DNA from: Endomychus coccineus
Lineage: Eukaryota; Arthropoda; Insecta; Coleoptera; Endomychidae
DNA length: 64,000 nucleotides
Assembly: GCA_958510875.1 (NCBI GenBank)
Contig: OY294067.1
Location: 54,634,039-54,698,038 of the forward strand
Direction of reading: 5' to 3'
Below are positions 23,501 to 38,500 of the stretch, piece after piece (within the stretch, counting starts at the first letter, position 1; every line of letters starts with the position of its first letter). Under the pieces are notes generated by a model, which saw only the letters and a list, made by a program, of their open reading frames with translations, was not told the DNA's origin and did no database searches. The translations under genes were made by a program, and so were the position numbers.

Positions 23501-26500
23501 AGTGATGCCTGGCTGTCTATGCGGATTCTGACCCGTGTGTTGTGTACTTCCTTCATGTTGTTTCCTCTTGTGTTTTCTCTTGCGCATTGCGTACATCTCC
23601 GCTTGGAATACGGGAGTGTTCATTCTCATTGAGACACTCAGTTGATAGTTTCTTTCCTAAATTATATTGCAGCATCAGTTCCTTCCCTGGTCTTGGACCC
23701 GTCTGTACACCAGGTCCTCTCGCCAAGTTTGCCCTTGATTTATCGTCAGTGCAGTTCTCTTCGTTCCTACATAATTACTTCGGAGTTAATGATGATTGAG
23801 TACTGTGGAGTGATGTGATTTGTCGGTTTCGTTCAAAGAATGGTACCTACCTCCAACAATTTTCTTGATTCTATTATGGCCCGATTTTCTGGTCATGTCT
23901 TGCATTCTCAGAAGTTACATTATGAGAATAGGAGATAGTTTCAATAGTACTCCGATGGCTGCTCTTGTCGTTGTTTTCACAGCTATCGTCAGCAAGCCTT
24001 TGTACCTTCTTCAACTCAACCGTACCTACTTTCTGATCTATCATTGTTCATCATGCCGAAGATCCTCAAATACCTACCATTGTAAATGTATCAAAGATTC
24101 TATCAATTTTTCTAATCTGGTACATATTTAGGTAACTTTTTCGTGATCAAGATCAACTTGAGTAGCACCAATACTCGAAATTGTTTTGGTAAGACTACAG
24201 TCATTACTCCGATTATGTTGCACGATTGATCTGAAAAAGAAATGTATGATAGAATAAGTGAATTGAGGAATGGAAGCTTTCATGATATAAATGATTGAAC
24301 TACAAGCAAGTTGGGGAGATATCTAATTCTCAATCAATGAATTAACAGAATAATCGATCGAATATATTGAACTCAACATCACAATTATGTCAAATCTGGC
24401 GGAAATATTCAGAAAATTGATAACTGCTTGAGGTGATATTCATCTAACTAATTGCAATATCCAGAATTATATTGCGAAACTAATGTTGAACGTATTTATA
24501 ACTTCGGATCATTGTTGATGTAGCCGAAGCGTTCGACTGTTTGCCATCAAACGTTACTCTCGAAATTTCATTATTGAATCATTTCACAGATGGATATTGT
24601 TAAGTGTGGGCTGCTGCAATGAGAAATACTACGCCCTCTGTTGAACCTCATGTGCATACAGGAGCTCTTAAATCCCAATTAAATGCTCTGTTCTCTTTAT
24701 GACATTGCCTTCAATACGTATTCACTGATTGATGGTTGATAGGTATGATCAATTGACTCAAAATTAGTATACGTATTCATAATTAGTCTCAATAAGCAAT
24801 AATTTTCCCCTCTATCGTTATCTACACTCTCACTCTCATTTTCAAGCTATCTCTAGCATTGTAGTAATTCAAAATATATGGAAGAGGAAGCCTATTTGGG
24901 GTTTCAAAAGCGAACGTTCACAAAATCTGTACTCGCATACACTGTGCTCGTTCCAACTGTCCTCTTGATCTGCTCCCTCAATATGGAAGTGACCTGTTCT
25001 GTCTATAGCTTTGCATATGATGGTAGATTTCCCAATGTCTTCTCATCTAGATAATGCAATGAAACCAGAGGAGCGAAATAGAGATATGCTGATGCAATGA
25101 ATGAAGATCTGGGAAGAATTTTCGAATGAAGCTTGGAAAATCTAGTAAAGCTTAATACAACCAAAGTAAACCTTGTATTTTCTCCTGGAAGGTAGATCTC
25201 ACAAGCCCTAATACGATGATGTCACCAACAACTTCCTCTCATGGGACGATCATGTGAGGTCCATTGCGAAAAAAAGCAGCTGCTCGCAATCTACAAAGCA
25301 CAGCTTCGAACTATCCCGGAATATTGTTTACACGTTTGGAGTTCAGCTCTCAAACATATGTTGAAGCTAAATTCTTTCCAGAAGGCAGCTATTCATCTGA
25401 TTTGTAATGTCACATTCACTAATTCATCCACCTCTCTAGAACATCGTAGGAAGGTGGACGATTTTTCCCTATTCTATACATTTCTCCACGATCGGTGATC
25501 ATCAGAAACTTATCCGTTATTCCACAACAAGAGATTTCAAGTAGGCACACTAGGCGAGCTCAAGCTGGCCTCCCATTGTCAAGCTCGAGACCTGTCGACA
25601 TACTTTACATCAGACTTAATTTTTCTATCGAACGGTAGAGTTGCATAGTGAAGTCCCAACTGAAGATGATATAACCTAGACATTGAAGATTTTCCTTTGG
25701 CGTAGACAAAATTTATATAAAAAAGGAAAAATAACAATAAAACCACTTGACTTCTGTTTATAATATTTCTTGTATGACTTGCTTATGGTGAACTGGTATG
25801 AATTCAATACGATAAATGATGGCATGATGCATAATCTGATTTTCAGAGTACTTGAGAGTAGGTCATTCAGAATAAAATTATATACATTTAGATGAAACAA
25901 CCGTTCTCATACTACACAACTAGTCTAGAAGACATATTCTACACGTCAACCAAGTTTTTACATCAAGAATTTTGACATTTTTGTTAACTTCACTTTGTAA
26001 TGTGGAAATATATTATTCAGTTTGTAGAACAGTACCGATGAATCTAAATACGTATTTTGTACAGAAGAGAAGATCGCTAATCAAAAAACGAACTTCACTA
26101 ATGATATTGTTTGTTTAAGCTATTGTAAATGAAAGTGACGTAAAGAAATACTTGCTCTGCTCAGTAGATATCTGTGTAATAATTTGTCGTATTTCTTCTG
26201 TTCTTAGAGAGCCAATGCAATCAAATTAGATTTGAGAACAATGGAAAAAGACTTATTTTGTGTTTGTATCAGTATTTTCCGTTATGATAAATTCAAGAAG
26301 TGCATATTTCTTCTGATATTGATGGCAAAGCTAATAAACTCCTTCTCAGAAATTTTTTTAAGAGTTTTGATTTTTGATTCAGATGAACAAAATTACTCAC
26401 TTCATCGATGGATCTTCCATTTATGGATCTACTCCAGAACAGACTGGAGAACTGAGAAGCTTTGAGAATGGGAGGTTAAATGTATTTAATGATTTCGATC

Positions 26501-29500
26501 GTGATTTGTTGCCTCTATCGAAAGACCCAGATGCTTGCTTAACTATGGAACAAGGATCAGCTTGCTTCACTTCAGGTGAGTGAATTCAATTACATTCAAT
26601 TGAATGAGAGCTTTGTGGTATTTAATAAATGATGTATAATTAAGTTCGAATGAAGATAACTTGATGAAACGAATGGATTTCTAGGAAGATTTGATCTTCA
26701 GTAGTACTACAACGGATTTATTGACCAGGCAATTATAGGAAAGAATGTCGATAGTATGAAAAATATATTGATGATACGTACATCTTTATAATTGTTTGTA
26801 CGTATATTTCAGGAGACACCAGAACAAATCAAATGGTATCCTTAGTTGTGCTTCATACCATCTTCATGCGAGAACACAATCGTGTCGCAAAAGCACTCCA
26901 TCAGAAAAATCCTCATTGGACCGACGAAAAACTATTTCTCGAAGCAAGACAAGTGATTATTGCAGAACTACAAGTCATCGTGTACAAAGAATATCTTCCT
27001 ATTCTGATAGGTAAGTGGAAATTTCCTAAAATTCAACATGCTCTGGTAGGTTTGGTTAATGAAATATTCATCCTGATTCATCATTACACAATCAATATGA
27101 TGCCGTGTATTCTCGATATAAAGAGCTGACAAAACTTTCATTGTGAAGTATATATGACGTCAATTTTTTATTTTTACGGAAATATAATAAAAACATGAAT
27201 TACAATTATTCGACTAGCAGTACTGAGGAAATGGAAATATGGGGTGTTCCGTATTTACAGTAGCCAAGTAGTGTCCAAAATCAAAAATAATCATCTGTTA
27301 TTCCAATCTCAAGAAGAACTTATCAAAAACAAACTGATAACTTTTGCCTTCATTGAGTAGAGGGTCTAACACTACGTAAATATGAGGACCCTGTATAAAA
27401 TGTTCGTAATACTTAAATGAGAAATTTCAAGGAACGAGAAAATATGCATCTATCAACTTCCATTTTTGCATGTTCCACATTCCATGATGAAAGGCAATGA
27501 ATACCAATAAGTGTCGACATATTCCTGATTGTATTAAGTTATAGTCCAGTAAATAAGCCAAGCTACGTGTAAAAGTGGGGAAGTAGGTCGGATTTGAAAA
27601 ATTCTTTTTGCAACGGGTTTCTTGGACCTTCTTGGCATTTATTACACTTAACCCGTCAAGACGACAAAAATGACGAAGTTAGGGGCTGTTAAAGTATCCG
27701 AAATTAAACCTTCAAAAAAAATTTTCAAAAATTACAATTTTGCCTTGAAAATCTCTACTCGAGGGGTTTCGAGGTCGCTGAGCACGAATCCAAGGTCCCA
27801 TTTAGGAAATTCAACATGGCGACCGAAAGTCAAGCAATTTTCCCTAAAAATTTTTAGAATTGACATTTTGCCTTGAATATATAATATACTCGTGGGTTTT
27901 TGAGGTCGCTGATTACGAATCTGAAGTCGAATTAGGAAAATTCAAAATGGCGGACCGGAAGCAGTCATTTTCTCATGAAAATCCTGTTTTTCCAATTGTT
28001 TTGCTGAAAATGGCTACTTCGTTCCACTCTCTTTCACTAAGATTTGCATACATTCATATTGCGTAAGAGCTCTTTTTCGCGACATATTTGACCGCATGCA
28101 ATGAGTACAACATTAAAACTGCAAGTTTGATCTTGGTCAGACCTGTCGGCGCGCGGTATAAACTGACCGTGTGCAACTAAGCGATAGAAGGGGTGATACG
28201 AGATAACTCGTGGTTGGTGTTTGGGGGTATGCATTTTTCTCAGGACGCCAACTACGAGATAATTAGCCTGAGATATCTTTTCAAAAAGGGAATAATTTTG
28301 CTAAAAATGGTATCAAATTATCGTTATTTCATATTTTTTTTATTCCATAAAGTAGTTTACACAGCTAGCAATAGACCATGCTACTTGAAGAATTCCCCTA
28401 TGGCAGTCAACGTGTTAAGGTACTGAGGACCTTTGCAATTGATTCTAAGAAATCACCTACGGAGGATTTAATTAAAGATATTGAAAATATGATTTGATCT
28501 CTCACCTTTCAAGATGAAGCTGTTATTCGTAACAAGAGCAAGATAATTCTGGAACATTCAAATAAATCATATAAAAGTACCTCCAATATCTTCAATAATA
28601 TCTGTAAATTATTGGAACAAAAGACTGTTATTACTTGAAAGGATACTATGACAATTCCCTAGTAATTAAGTGCAAAGAGGATTATCACAATTCGGTGAAT
28701 ACCTTATTAAATGATTGTAACTATTAACAGATTGCCAGGAATCCGATAAACTAGTCAATAATTCATATAAGCCGTGTACAGCTGTATAATCTCCGATAAC
28801 TTAAAATACAAACTTAAACTTTCAAATCCTAATATTCCTAAACTGTATTGCTTACCTAAGATATATAAGCCGGGTGATTTCATGAGACCAATCATTTCAA
28901 AAATTAATTGTCCTACGTATAACATAGCAAAATGGTTAGTGAAGGAATTTAGCAAGTATATTTAAAAATTCTTTGGAACTATTACAAAATTGAAAGATTT
29001 CAAACTTGACCTGGTGATACTCTCGTTTTACATGATGTTGTTCCACTATTCACAAATACTCCATCCCTGGGTCCATAAAAATTTTGAAGGAATGACTTTG
29101 AAATATCAATATCTCCGATAAACGCTGCACAGATTATGTGATCCTTACATCTTTATGTATGGTGCAGAATTATTTCACTCTTAAAAAAAAATTACTATGA
29201 ACAAACAAGCGGATGTGCAATGAGCAATCTACTCTCTCCTTTTTTGGCCATTATTTTCCTAAGCGAACTTTCAAAAATATTAATATTTCCGATAAAAACT
29301 GATGCATAGAATACGTGATCCTTACATCACTATTTATGGAGCAGAATAATTCCACTATTGAACAAAAATTACTATAAACAAAGAAGCGGATGTGGAATGG
29401 GTAATCTACTCTCTCCTTTTTTGGCTAATATTTTCCTAAGCGAACTTGAAACCTCCTCAAAATCAAAATTGAATCAGTTTCCAAAAGTTTCGTATACATA

Positions 29501-32500
29501 TTTTGACGACATTTTCGCGATTATAAGTGAAGATTTTGATTTATACATGGCTTTTTGAACACGCTTGATAGCCAATCTGATTCACTGATATTCAATGTTG
29601 AAATAGGAACAGCTTATCAGCCTCCTTTCTTTGATATTAACACTATGAAAGATGATAGTCAGTTGGATTTCAAGATATACAGAAAACCCACTCAAACAAA
29701 TAGGTATATCCTGGCGGATTCAGCTACACCATTTAGATATAAAATAGCTTCATAGATTATTGAACGTTCTTTTGAGCAAGCAAGATTATAACAACGAAGT
29801 TGAGAAACTTCAGCAAATTGCGTTGAACAATGGTTACCAAAAATCTTTGATCAATAATTTAATTTCGAAACAAAACCGGAGAAATTGGAACGTGGCCAAC
29901 TAATCAAATTAGAGCCATTACCTTCAAATACCTTCAAAAAATAAAATTCGAAAGTTTCACTTATCATTCTTCAGTAATTAATAAATTTCCTAGTTTGTTT
30001 TCTAAATTTGCAATACAACCAGTTTATAGATGTTAGAATAAGCTAAAACACTAATCAGGGATTTACAAAATCAATTGTGAGTAGTGTTCAAAATGCTATG
30101 TTGGTCAAACCAGAAGGAACATTTTATTCATATAAAGAAAAATAATGGTGAAAAATCAGCGGTAGCCGAACACGTTTAAAATATAGGGCGCACCATTTCT
30201 CACGGAAGTTTGTCACTTCTGAAACACAGTAGACACAAATATCTAGATAATATAGAAGAGATGGAAATGCTTGAACGAAAAAGCAATTTATTAAATTCCG
30301 ATTCATCTCCAGCTTAGGGTAACCTTCGATTTACATTATTATCTCCAAATAGTATTTAAACAGGAAGATTTTGATTTATAATTCAGTACGTTGATAGTTT
30401 TTTTTTATGGATAAGGATGATTATTTCTTATCAATAGTGTCATATTGGTATAATAAATATAGCATGACCAAAAAATTGTTGAATGGCCGTATATTAAACC
30501 ATAATGCTCATGTACGTGTTGCTTGGAATATTAACTTACATCACATATCTAACTGAACATGTTTTTGTTCAGTGTAGTACTTTTAATTTTATTTCATGTT
30601 AGATTGACAGTTGAGTTGTAGGCGTGCAATGGAGTGTTTTGAAAAATGTGCTTCCAGCAATCATTAATTCCTGTTGAAGATTCTCGGATTATCTGATTTT
30701 GATAGACGTGTAAAATGATACCATTCATGAATAAGAGTTAAACAATATGTGTTCGACGAATTCTATGGATCAATTACATGGATTACTTATTAACGTTGTT
30801 ATATAACATATGTGACAGAATTACGGATGCGCCAGACCACATTCAATTTAAACTTTGTTCGTGAATCAACATATTGCTACTATGTCTCATTATCTAGTTA
30901 CGTTATTGATGATAATTAAACCTTACTCACTGGATTAATCTAATACAAACTTCTGAATTACGTAGCATGTGTTTTAACTCTCAGTTTTCGTCAAATTTAG
31001 ATAAATAGTTCAATATTGAATAGTTTCGACATTAAGAATGTGTAAATTCATTTTTACTTATAAAGTTATGGAAGTAAAATCACTAATTTACACTAAATAG
31101 ACAATCAATATTTTTATTATCCACTACTACCATAGATGAACAATTATATTAGCGAAATTGACGTCAGTTTTATTGAATTACTCAATTTTTTTTATGTAGT
31201 TCCGAAAATGGACGTAATTGGCTGAATTGATTTGTTTCCTGAAAAGATTCAATTTGCATTGGAAGGACGAAACAATCAATAGATCGTTGCCTTGGAGTCG
31301 CGTATTTAAGACATTCAAGTGATTTGTGATGTCTACAAGAAACGCTAAGTCACACAGCCAATCAGGGTTGTCGAGTTCAGGGACGTCCTTTTTCTTTTCC
31401 GCCAGAAATATTTTGATTTCTTCAATCAAGTTAAGAAACCGCTCTAGTGTCAACCCACGATCTAGCCACCTTACTTCAGTGTAAAACAGGAGATCACCAT
31501 ACTCGCTTTCAATTTCTTCGAGAAATTGTTTGAATTGTCGGTGATTGAGACTCGTGATTCCATAAAGTTTACAGTAGGTACTACAACTTTCATCACATTT
31601 TCGACTGCCAATAATCTCGAACAGAGGGCCTCTTGATGAAACTGCATTAATTCCTTGGTATCTATGTTCTTAGTTTGTAAATGCTCTTTTAACATAGTTA
31701 CTATCCCAGATTTACTTCCAACCATTGAAGGTGCTCCGTCAGTCGTAATTCCAGATATTTTCGTTGAATCCAAATCCATTATAGAACATTTTTCCAGAAT
31801 AGCTTTGAGCATGTCACTTCCCTTGATTTGACTTGTCAAAGAACTCGTACCAATCAGTTCTTCACTCACTTAAAAATTTTACGTTACACTCGTAAAAATA
31901 TTAAGAGTTGAGCAGTGGAACTTATATCTGTAGATTCGTCGAGTGCTATAAGAAAATACTCAAAACTTTTCGATTTCGTAGCTAATTGCTCTTCTATATT
32001 AGCTGCTAATGGGGTAATTCTTCTTTGACCAGTCATCTGTTTTATCTGAATTTTCTCAAATTTCTTTGCATTTTCCGGCCACATTTTTTTGCGGCTATAT
32101 CTGAACATTGCATCTTTAAAAGGCCAACAAGTTTTCGCTATTATTCGAGATATTCCAAAGCTAACTTCAGTAGCTGTTTCAACATCTTGAACTGGTTTTG
32201 TAAACATAGCTTGCTGGCTTATTAGTTCCCGTTGTAAAGTGGACATTTTTTGTGTTTGATTTTAATTTGGTAAAAGTAGAATGCTGGGTTTCATAGTGCC
32301 TTTTCACATTATATTCCTTCGAAATAGAAACACTACTCTTGAATATTAAACAGACAATTTTGTTATGTGATGAAATAAAAAAGTATTTTTCGGTCCAAAT
32401 GTCTTGAAACTGTCGATTTTCATCTTGAACCTTACGACTATGTTTGCTACTGGACCCTGGTTTATCCATATCAAAATTGATATTATATTGTTACGTAGGT

Positions 32501-35500
32501 AGAAGCGAAGGTCAAACGACGGAATATTTATTCGTCACAGATTACAGTTCAATCAGTATAACGTTCGCTTGTCCGTAGTTAAAACTTAAATGCTCCGGTA
32601 GCGGGCGATGCGTCGTATTTATACGAGTTACCGAACATCGAGAACCTTCCACATTGTTCGGGGATAATACCGACGTGTTTCGCGAACCTTCGAATAATCT
32701 AGTTGATTCGACAGATTTCTAGTCTCGTAACAATATGCTTCGACCGGCGAGTAGACACCTGTCCTACGTAGTAAACCTGAACAAGAAAGTGGTAGGTACT
32801 TAAAAATACTTTTGTAGTTTTTTGAACAATTTATAAAATTCGTTGGCGGGTAGCATAAATATCGACAGTGGGCCGCATGCGATCAGCGGGTCGCGGTATG
32901 TGCATCACTGATCTAGAGCCTACTACCTCGTAGTCAAAGAGGTAATCAATTCAATTATACGTTACTTCCCTTCTGATAAAAATTTTTATTTCATATGGCC
33001 GATTCCGAATTGCACCTTTGGTGTTGAGAAATTTTAACAGCTATTAAATAAATATCCCGAAGTTCTTTTAGTGCTCGTAATGCAGTGAAACATTATCATA
33101 TAGAACTAAAATCTATCGAACATAAAATAAAAGGCAACAATTTACTGCTTACGAAAGTCGATAAGTCTAATACAACTATCATCCTAGATAAAATGGATTA
33201 TGACGATAAAATGAATGAATACATTTGTTTCATCAGATTTGACTCAAATCAAGAAAGGTCCTACAAACCAACAGAATGCTCCTATCCGTCACGTAATATC
33301 ACTACACATAATCTAGCGGTAAAATTAAATTCAGTTTTCAAAAATATAAGTAACTTAAAGCCTAAGTATGCAGGAAAAATGTCATTGGAACCTTCAAAGT
33401 TAATAAATAGATTACCTTCCTCTAAAAATTGAACTTTCCTATCTTTCGATGTTTCAAATATGTTCTCAAATATTCCCCCAAGTGAATGTAAAATTTTGAT
33501 ATCAACAATTCTGGAAAAATAACATAGAAATCCTGTATTAGAATGCTCTTGATCTTTTCCTCAGTCAAAATTATTGTCAATTTAATAATAGTTTTTCACA
33601 CTAACTAATTTATCAGCTATGGGATATTTTAGCATAATTTTCCAAATTTAGATGAAGTTAAAATTTTACATAACCAGAGCAGAGGTTTCAATTTAAACAC
33701 ACTAGAATCAATAGAAATAATGGCAATACAATTTTAAACAATCAGTTAGATGTGTACTACAGCATTCTGTCTGATGTCTTGATAACGTAAAACTTCTCAT
33801 AATCCTTTTGTGCGCTCCTAGTATACCTCCGCACTGAATTTCCTCATCACAATATTAACTCTACCTCATTATCCAATTTCAATTATATTACTCTAGCAAT
33901 GTATTTCCCCAACCAGAACACCACTCGTTACCTGTTCTTACATTGTACCATAAATGGGCAAGATTATTCATATTTTCATACATAAGTATTAGATGGTACG
34001 CTAGTGTCGAAACTATAGTCGCGATTTGTTCCTATAATACATGTAAAAAATAAAGTAGAAGTGTTTTATTTTATTATATCAAATCACTATCTTGTAAAAT
34101 TTCGTCAGACTTATTTCTCACAAATTGTTACAGATCCAGATTATCCAAGATGATATGAATAAAACACAAAGTAAAAGTGTTTTATTATATCAATATGATA
34201 AATTATCACAAAGTAATGGTTTCCGCCATTGAATTTATGCACTTATAGGTGATGCTGGTATGGAAGAATTCCAGTTGAAGCTTCGACCTGGAGGAGAGTA
34301 TGCTTATGACTATGACCCATCTATTGAACCATCTATAACAAATGAATTTGCCTCTGCAGCACTGAGATTTGGGCATTCAACAGTAAACGGCCAGATGAAG
34401 TAAGTGAAATTAGTTCCTTCAAGTTTCTAAAAAAATTTTATCTTTGACTCAAGTTGTCTATAATATGAACAATTTGAAAAATCTGTGAATCGTTTTGTTG
34501 AAAATAGATTCTAGAAACCTCTTCTAATTCAGATATACTTAGCCTTGAATGGAACAATTTTTCATCAAAAATTCACACTTTGATGACCATATTTTAAAAT
34601 TATTCATTACACATATGTTATAAGCTGAATATAAGGATGAAGGGTAATGACTGTAATTGATGAAAATTTCGATAATCTCAAATAAAATAACTATTAAAAG
34701 TTTGATTTTGACCAATTTAATACACAAATGTGACTAGTTTTGCTAGCACCGTAGCTCGTTCAAACAGATATCATAAGATACTTTGTTCCTTTATTTATTT
34801 ATATTTTATCTAAGTTTATAATGGATTTCCATCAAGTAATGGCTTATTCTATTCAATTTACTGGTAATGGTTTGTTTGTTCAATACTATTCAATGATTCT
34901 TTCTAATATATTTTGATTCGTTTCATTTTACTAGTGAATGAAAAACATTTGAACTGCTATTAAAATTGTAAAATTACGATTGAATTCCGAAAAGTATTCA
35001 AAGTCTGCGGAATGACGACCCATATATTTTATGGACAACTTGTGTCCTTTTGGATTCCTTAGATGGTATTCTCATGCTGAATGATAAATATAATAAGCAT
35101 GTCTGTATATCAATTAGTCTCAAATTTTTTGAATTGAACTAATCAAGAAGGAACTTTGCAAAGTTCCATAAATTATTCATTCATTGAGCATAATCTGACG
35201 GTTGCTCATTTTTTTCTCAGAATGGCAGTATAATTCAACTACTAAAGCTTATTATAGAGCTAATGAATCATTTTGGATAGGAAACTGAAGTGGTAATCTT
35301 TGAAGACTTTCGACTTTGATATTCCTTCTAGCCAAAACTTATACACCACTTTAATTTGTGAGGAATTGAATTATAATTCCAATTGGAATTTCATAGATAT
35401 CTGCACGAAAAAACCAAGGATCGACCATTCAGACAAAATTGGACATTTGAGCTCTAATTTCTTGTTTCAGAATGTACGGTATGAACAAAATGGAAGAAGT

Positions 35501-38500
35501 CATATTCATACCGGAAGTGATGTTTCATCCAGCTCGCATGCGCAAACGCCATTTCATGGACCAAGTCTTAAGTACAATGACCACAGATCCTATGCAGGAA
35601 GTCGATTCTTCACTATCCGATGCGGTAAGTTGATGAAAAAGCAGGTATTTATACTTTACACCATTTGTAGAGATTCAGTACATTCCAAATAGGTAACGAC
35701 ATTTTCCGATTTTCTCTTCATTAATTTTACTATTCTAATGCTCTAAATACTGTTTGCTTCGATCTGAATAAAAAATTCAGAAGATTCTTGTGATCACCAC
35801 TCTTCAAAGAATGATCAAACTTGAGAAAATAACGCTCAATTGTAACGACATTCCTGATGGTGCATATTGCCATTGTAAAAAAATATCAAAAACATCACTG
35901 CTAAGAAATGTCACTAAAAAAAAAGAACGTAAAGAACAAAATCTACTGAGACACTAGGAAAAGTGAATTTGAAAACCGAATCTGAAAATCATATCCTAAA
36001 CATTCAACTATAACAATATTAACTATTTTCTTAAATCCGAATAATGTTATGTTTTATATATAAACATTCCGATGTTGGCGAATTCAGTTGGGTTCTAATA
36101 TTTGAACGATTTGAATAACTTAAAGTACCGGGATATCAAAAATTATCTTGGTCAAGGGTGGTTGTGGAATCTAAAACGTGTGTCTCACTTTACGTTTGAA
36201 ATAATTATGTCATAATTGATTTGAAGTTTCTTAAAGTGCGAAATTTTGCAATTTTATACGAATATTGTAACACTCAGAAGTCTTTAGCGCTTTGAACTCC
36301 GGGATTTTCACGTGGCCTATTGAAATTAGAAGGTTCGAGTTATCTAAAAACATAATTGCATGAAAGCCAGACGATCTATGTAATTAGCTACGAATGAAAT
36401 CATTTTGACATATGCCTCGAGGAGCTCGCTGCGCGTAAGTTAGAGTTTATACATTTTACCTCGGTCTTGTCAATTTGGGGCCGTTTCTTGCCCCGTGCCA
36501 TCGGCGCCAGTTGTAATGGAGTGTTTTTGGCTATGTGCCGCCAGCTTTTACCCGCTTCGTGTATATTTCAGTCGCAAGAAAATTTCCTTTGGTACGTCGC
36601 ACGTTAGACGCGCGTAGTTGAGATCTGAGAATAGCTCAAACCGTTTCAATTGAATTTTCTTATTTAATGGACATTTATCGAGAAAAGAAGGGCCGTCGGG
36701 CACGGTCCGATACTAAATCTAACTACATGGAGCGAAAACGGCACTCGGAAAGTCGTCGTAAAGCCTTATTAGGTACAACCAGTTTGCACTTTTCTAACTC
36801 GCGTGCTACGGGCTTCTCACGTGAACGTCATTCGGTTTACGGAAAACTAACTCTTCAAAACAGTTTTTGACCCGGCTATCACGACCTCTGAAAAGGTTCA
36901 AAGTTCACATAATTATTTCATAATTTGTAGTTCATTATTGTTTTACAACTGAAATAAATAGGTATGAAATTTGTAGGTTATTGATGATGTCAGTGTGACA
37001 GTGACATAATTATTTCAAACGTAAATTAAGACACACGTTCTAGATTCCACAACCAGCCTTGACCAAGATAATTTTTGACATCCCGGTACATGGTAATTCA
37101 TTCGGAGCTCGAAGTGAATTTTGTTTCGAAACTATTCAGTAAATCTTGAATATCGAAAATTATTCAAGAGACGCTCTTGATGCCTCTGAATATAGGATAT
37201 GCACTAGACAAAACATCGAGGCAATACAACAGCCTACCCGGGTCACGTAATTTCTTCCCTCGCTACTATGGTGGAAGGGAAGTACCTACCTATTACAATC
37301 CGCCTAAAAATTTACCCGTATTTTCACTCAAATATCAGTTGTGAGTTTTTCTGAATCTACCTAGACTATTTTTGAGATAATATCAGAGTGTGCGTGTGTG
37401 CATAAATCACTGTGGATATGATTGCCGTTCCTATTGGTCCTGCAAAACTTGAAAATTTTCAGATCGCTTGAAAGTGGTAAAAATAGCTGTATTGATACTT
37501 TTGGTATCTATCTCCAAATTTCCTGATGGAATCCACAGTTATTTTTGTACCATTAGGACAGAACTGTTTTTCTGATTATAAATATATACCACAATCAAAC
37601 ATTCAACCTAGAAAAATGTTTCGAAATCAATAATCTGAAATGTTAAAAATAACATCACATTTTTGTGTTTCTCGTAATACAGATAATCTTAAAATCTCTA
37701 GATCTTGTATCATAGTTACTTTATAATAGGGTTACATTGAATTAATTACTCTGTGGTACGATGAAAGTATTGTTAACTCCTTTGTGTCAATAATTTTGAC
37801 AGTTCACTTAGAAGCAAAGTATTATGATAATACCTACATAGAGAATAAGACATGGTTATTTAATATGTTGCCAACTAAATTAAAATTTTGATGTCGTGAC
37901 ATAATTTATATTTTACTAAGTTCAATTTATCATGTTATTTATTAAGAAAGCTAGTGAATATACTGGGTGTTAGAATCTAGTAGACCAATACATTAACCAC
38001 ACAAGCTTTGGATGAAAATGATGAACTTCTCTCATACCATTTTTCTTTTACACGTTTCATGCTAGATACAAACTTGAAAACAGTTTTTAATAATTCCGTG
38101 GTTTTTTAAAACATTGGAACGAAACTTTGTACGGCTGTTTTTATTATGGAAACTCATATTTTGTGTTATTCTAGTCAAAAAATTAGGAGAACAAACATGG
38201 GAGAAAGGGGGGTGTTGTGCCTTTCACATCTCAACATTTTTCTGCAAACGCCCTTGGCCTAATAACATTAATTTTTTGGTCACGCAGTTACTTTTATACA
38301 TATTTTGGCTTTTGTAACTTCAATTTTGGGTTCAAGTTTTTTGATTGTTTTTTGTTATAATAATCGATGGACTTCTACATCTATTCATTCAAGTTGAGCT
38401 GATGAGCTAGTTACGACCGATGTGAAAATGTTCAAGATATAAATGTGGTACCAGATTACAATCAAAAGTTCAATAAAGAAATTATTGGATATTAAGTTCA

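Larger units (their letters stand above)
31170..32910 (-). mobile_element. hAT element of the ZBED5/GTF2IRD2-like type, containing a solo LTR
   Basis: The minus-strand 5' end at 32910 reads cagtgatgcacataccgcg, then cccgctgatcgcatgcggcc, the typical CAG-GG-TGC…GCGGCCC start of this hAT group. The transposase frames follow from 32469 to 31178. A solo LTR (32489-32732) sits in the leader. The 3' terminal repeat was not found, so the other end is lost or degraded. Confidence 0.7.

Noticed and set aside
31170..32910. Domesticated ZBED-type host gene
   Set aside because: A recognisable hAT 5' terminal sequence, several frameshifts and a missing C-terminal dimerisation domain point to a dead transposon.
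35300..35692. 130-codon + strand frame
   Set aside because: It overlaps peroxidase exon 9 in the wrong phase. The spliced phase gives the conserved family sequence, so this is a shadow.
38114..38317. 67-codon frame with Cys and Trp
   Set aside because: Intronic, no recognisable motif, with composition typical of chance frames in this window.
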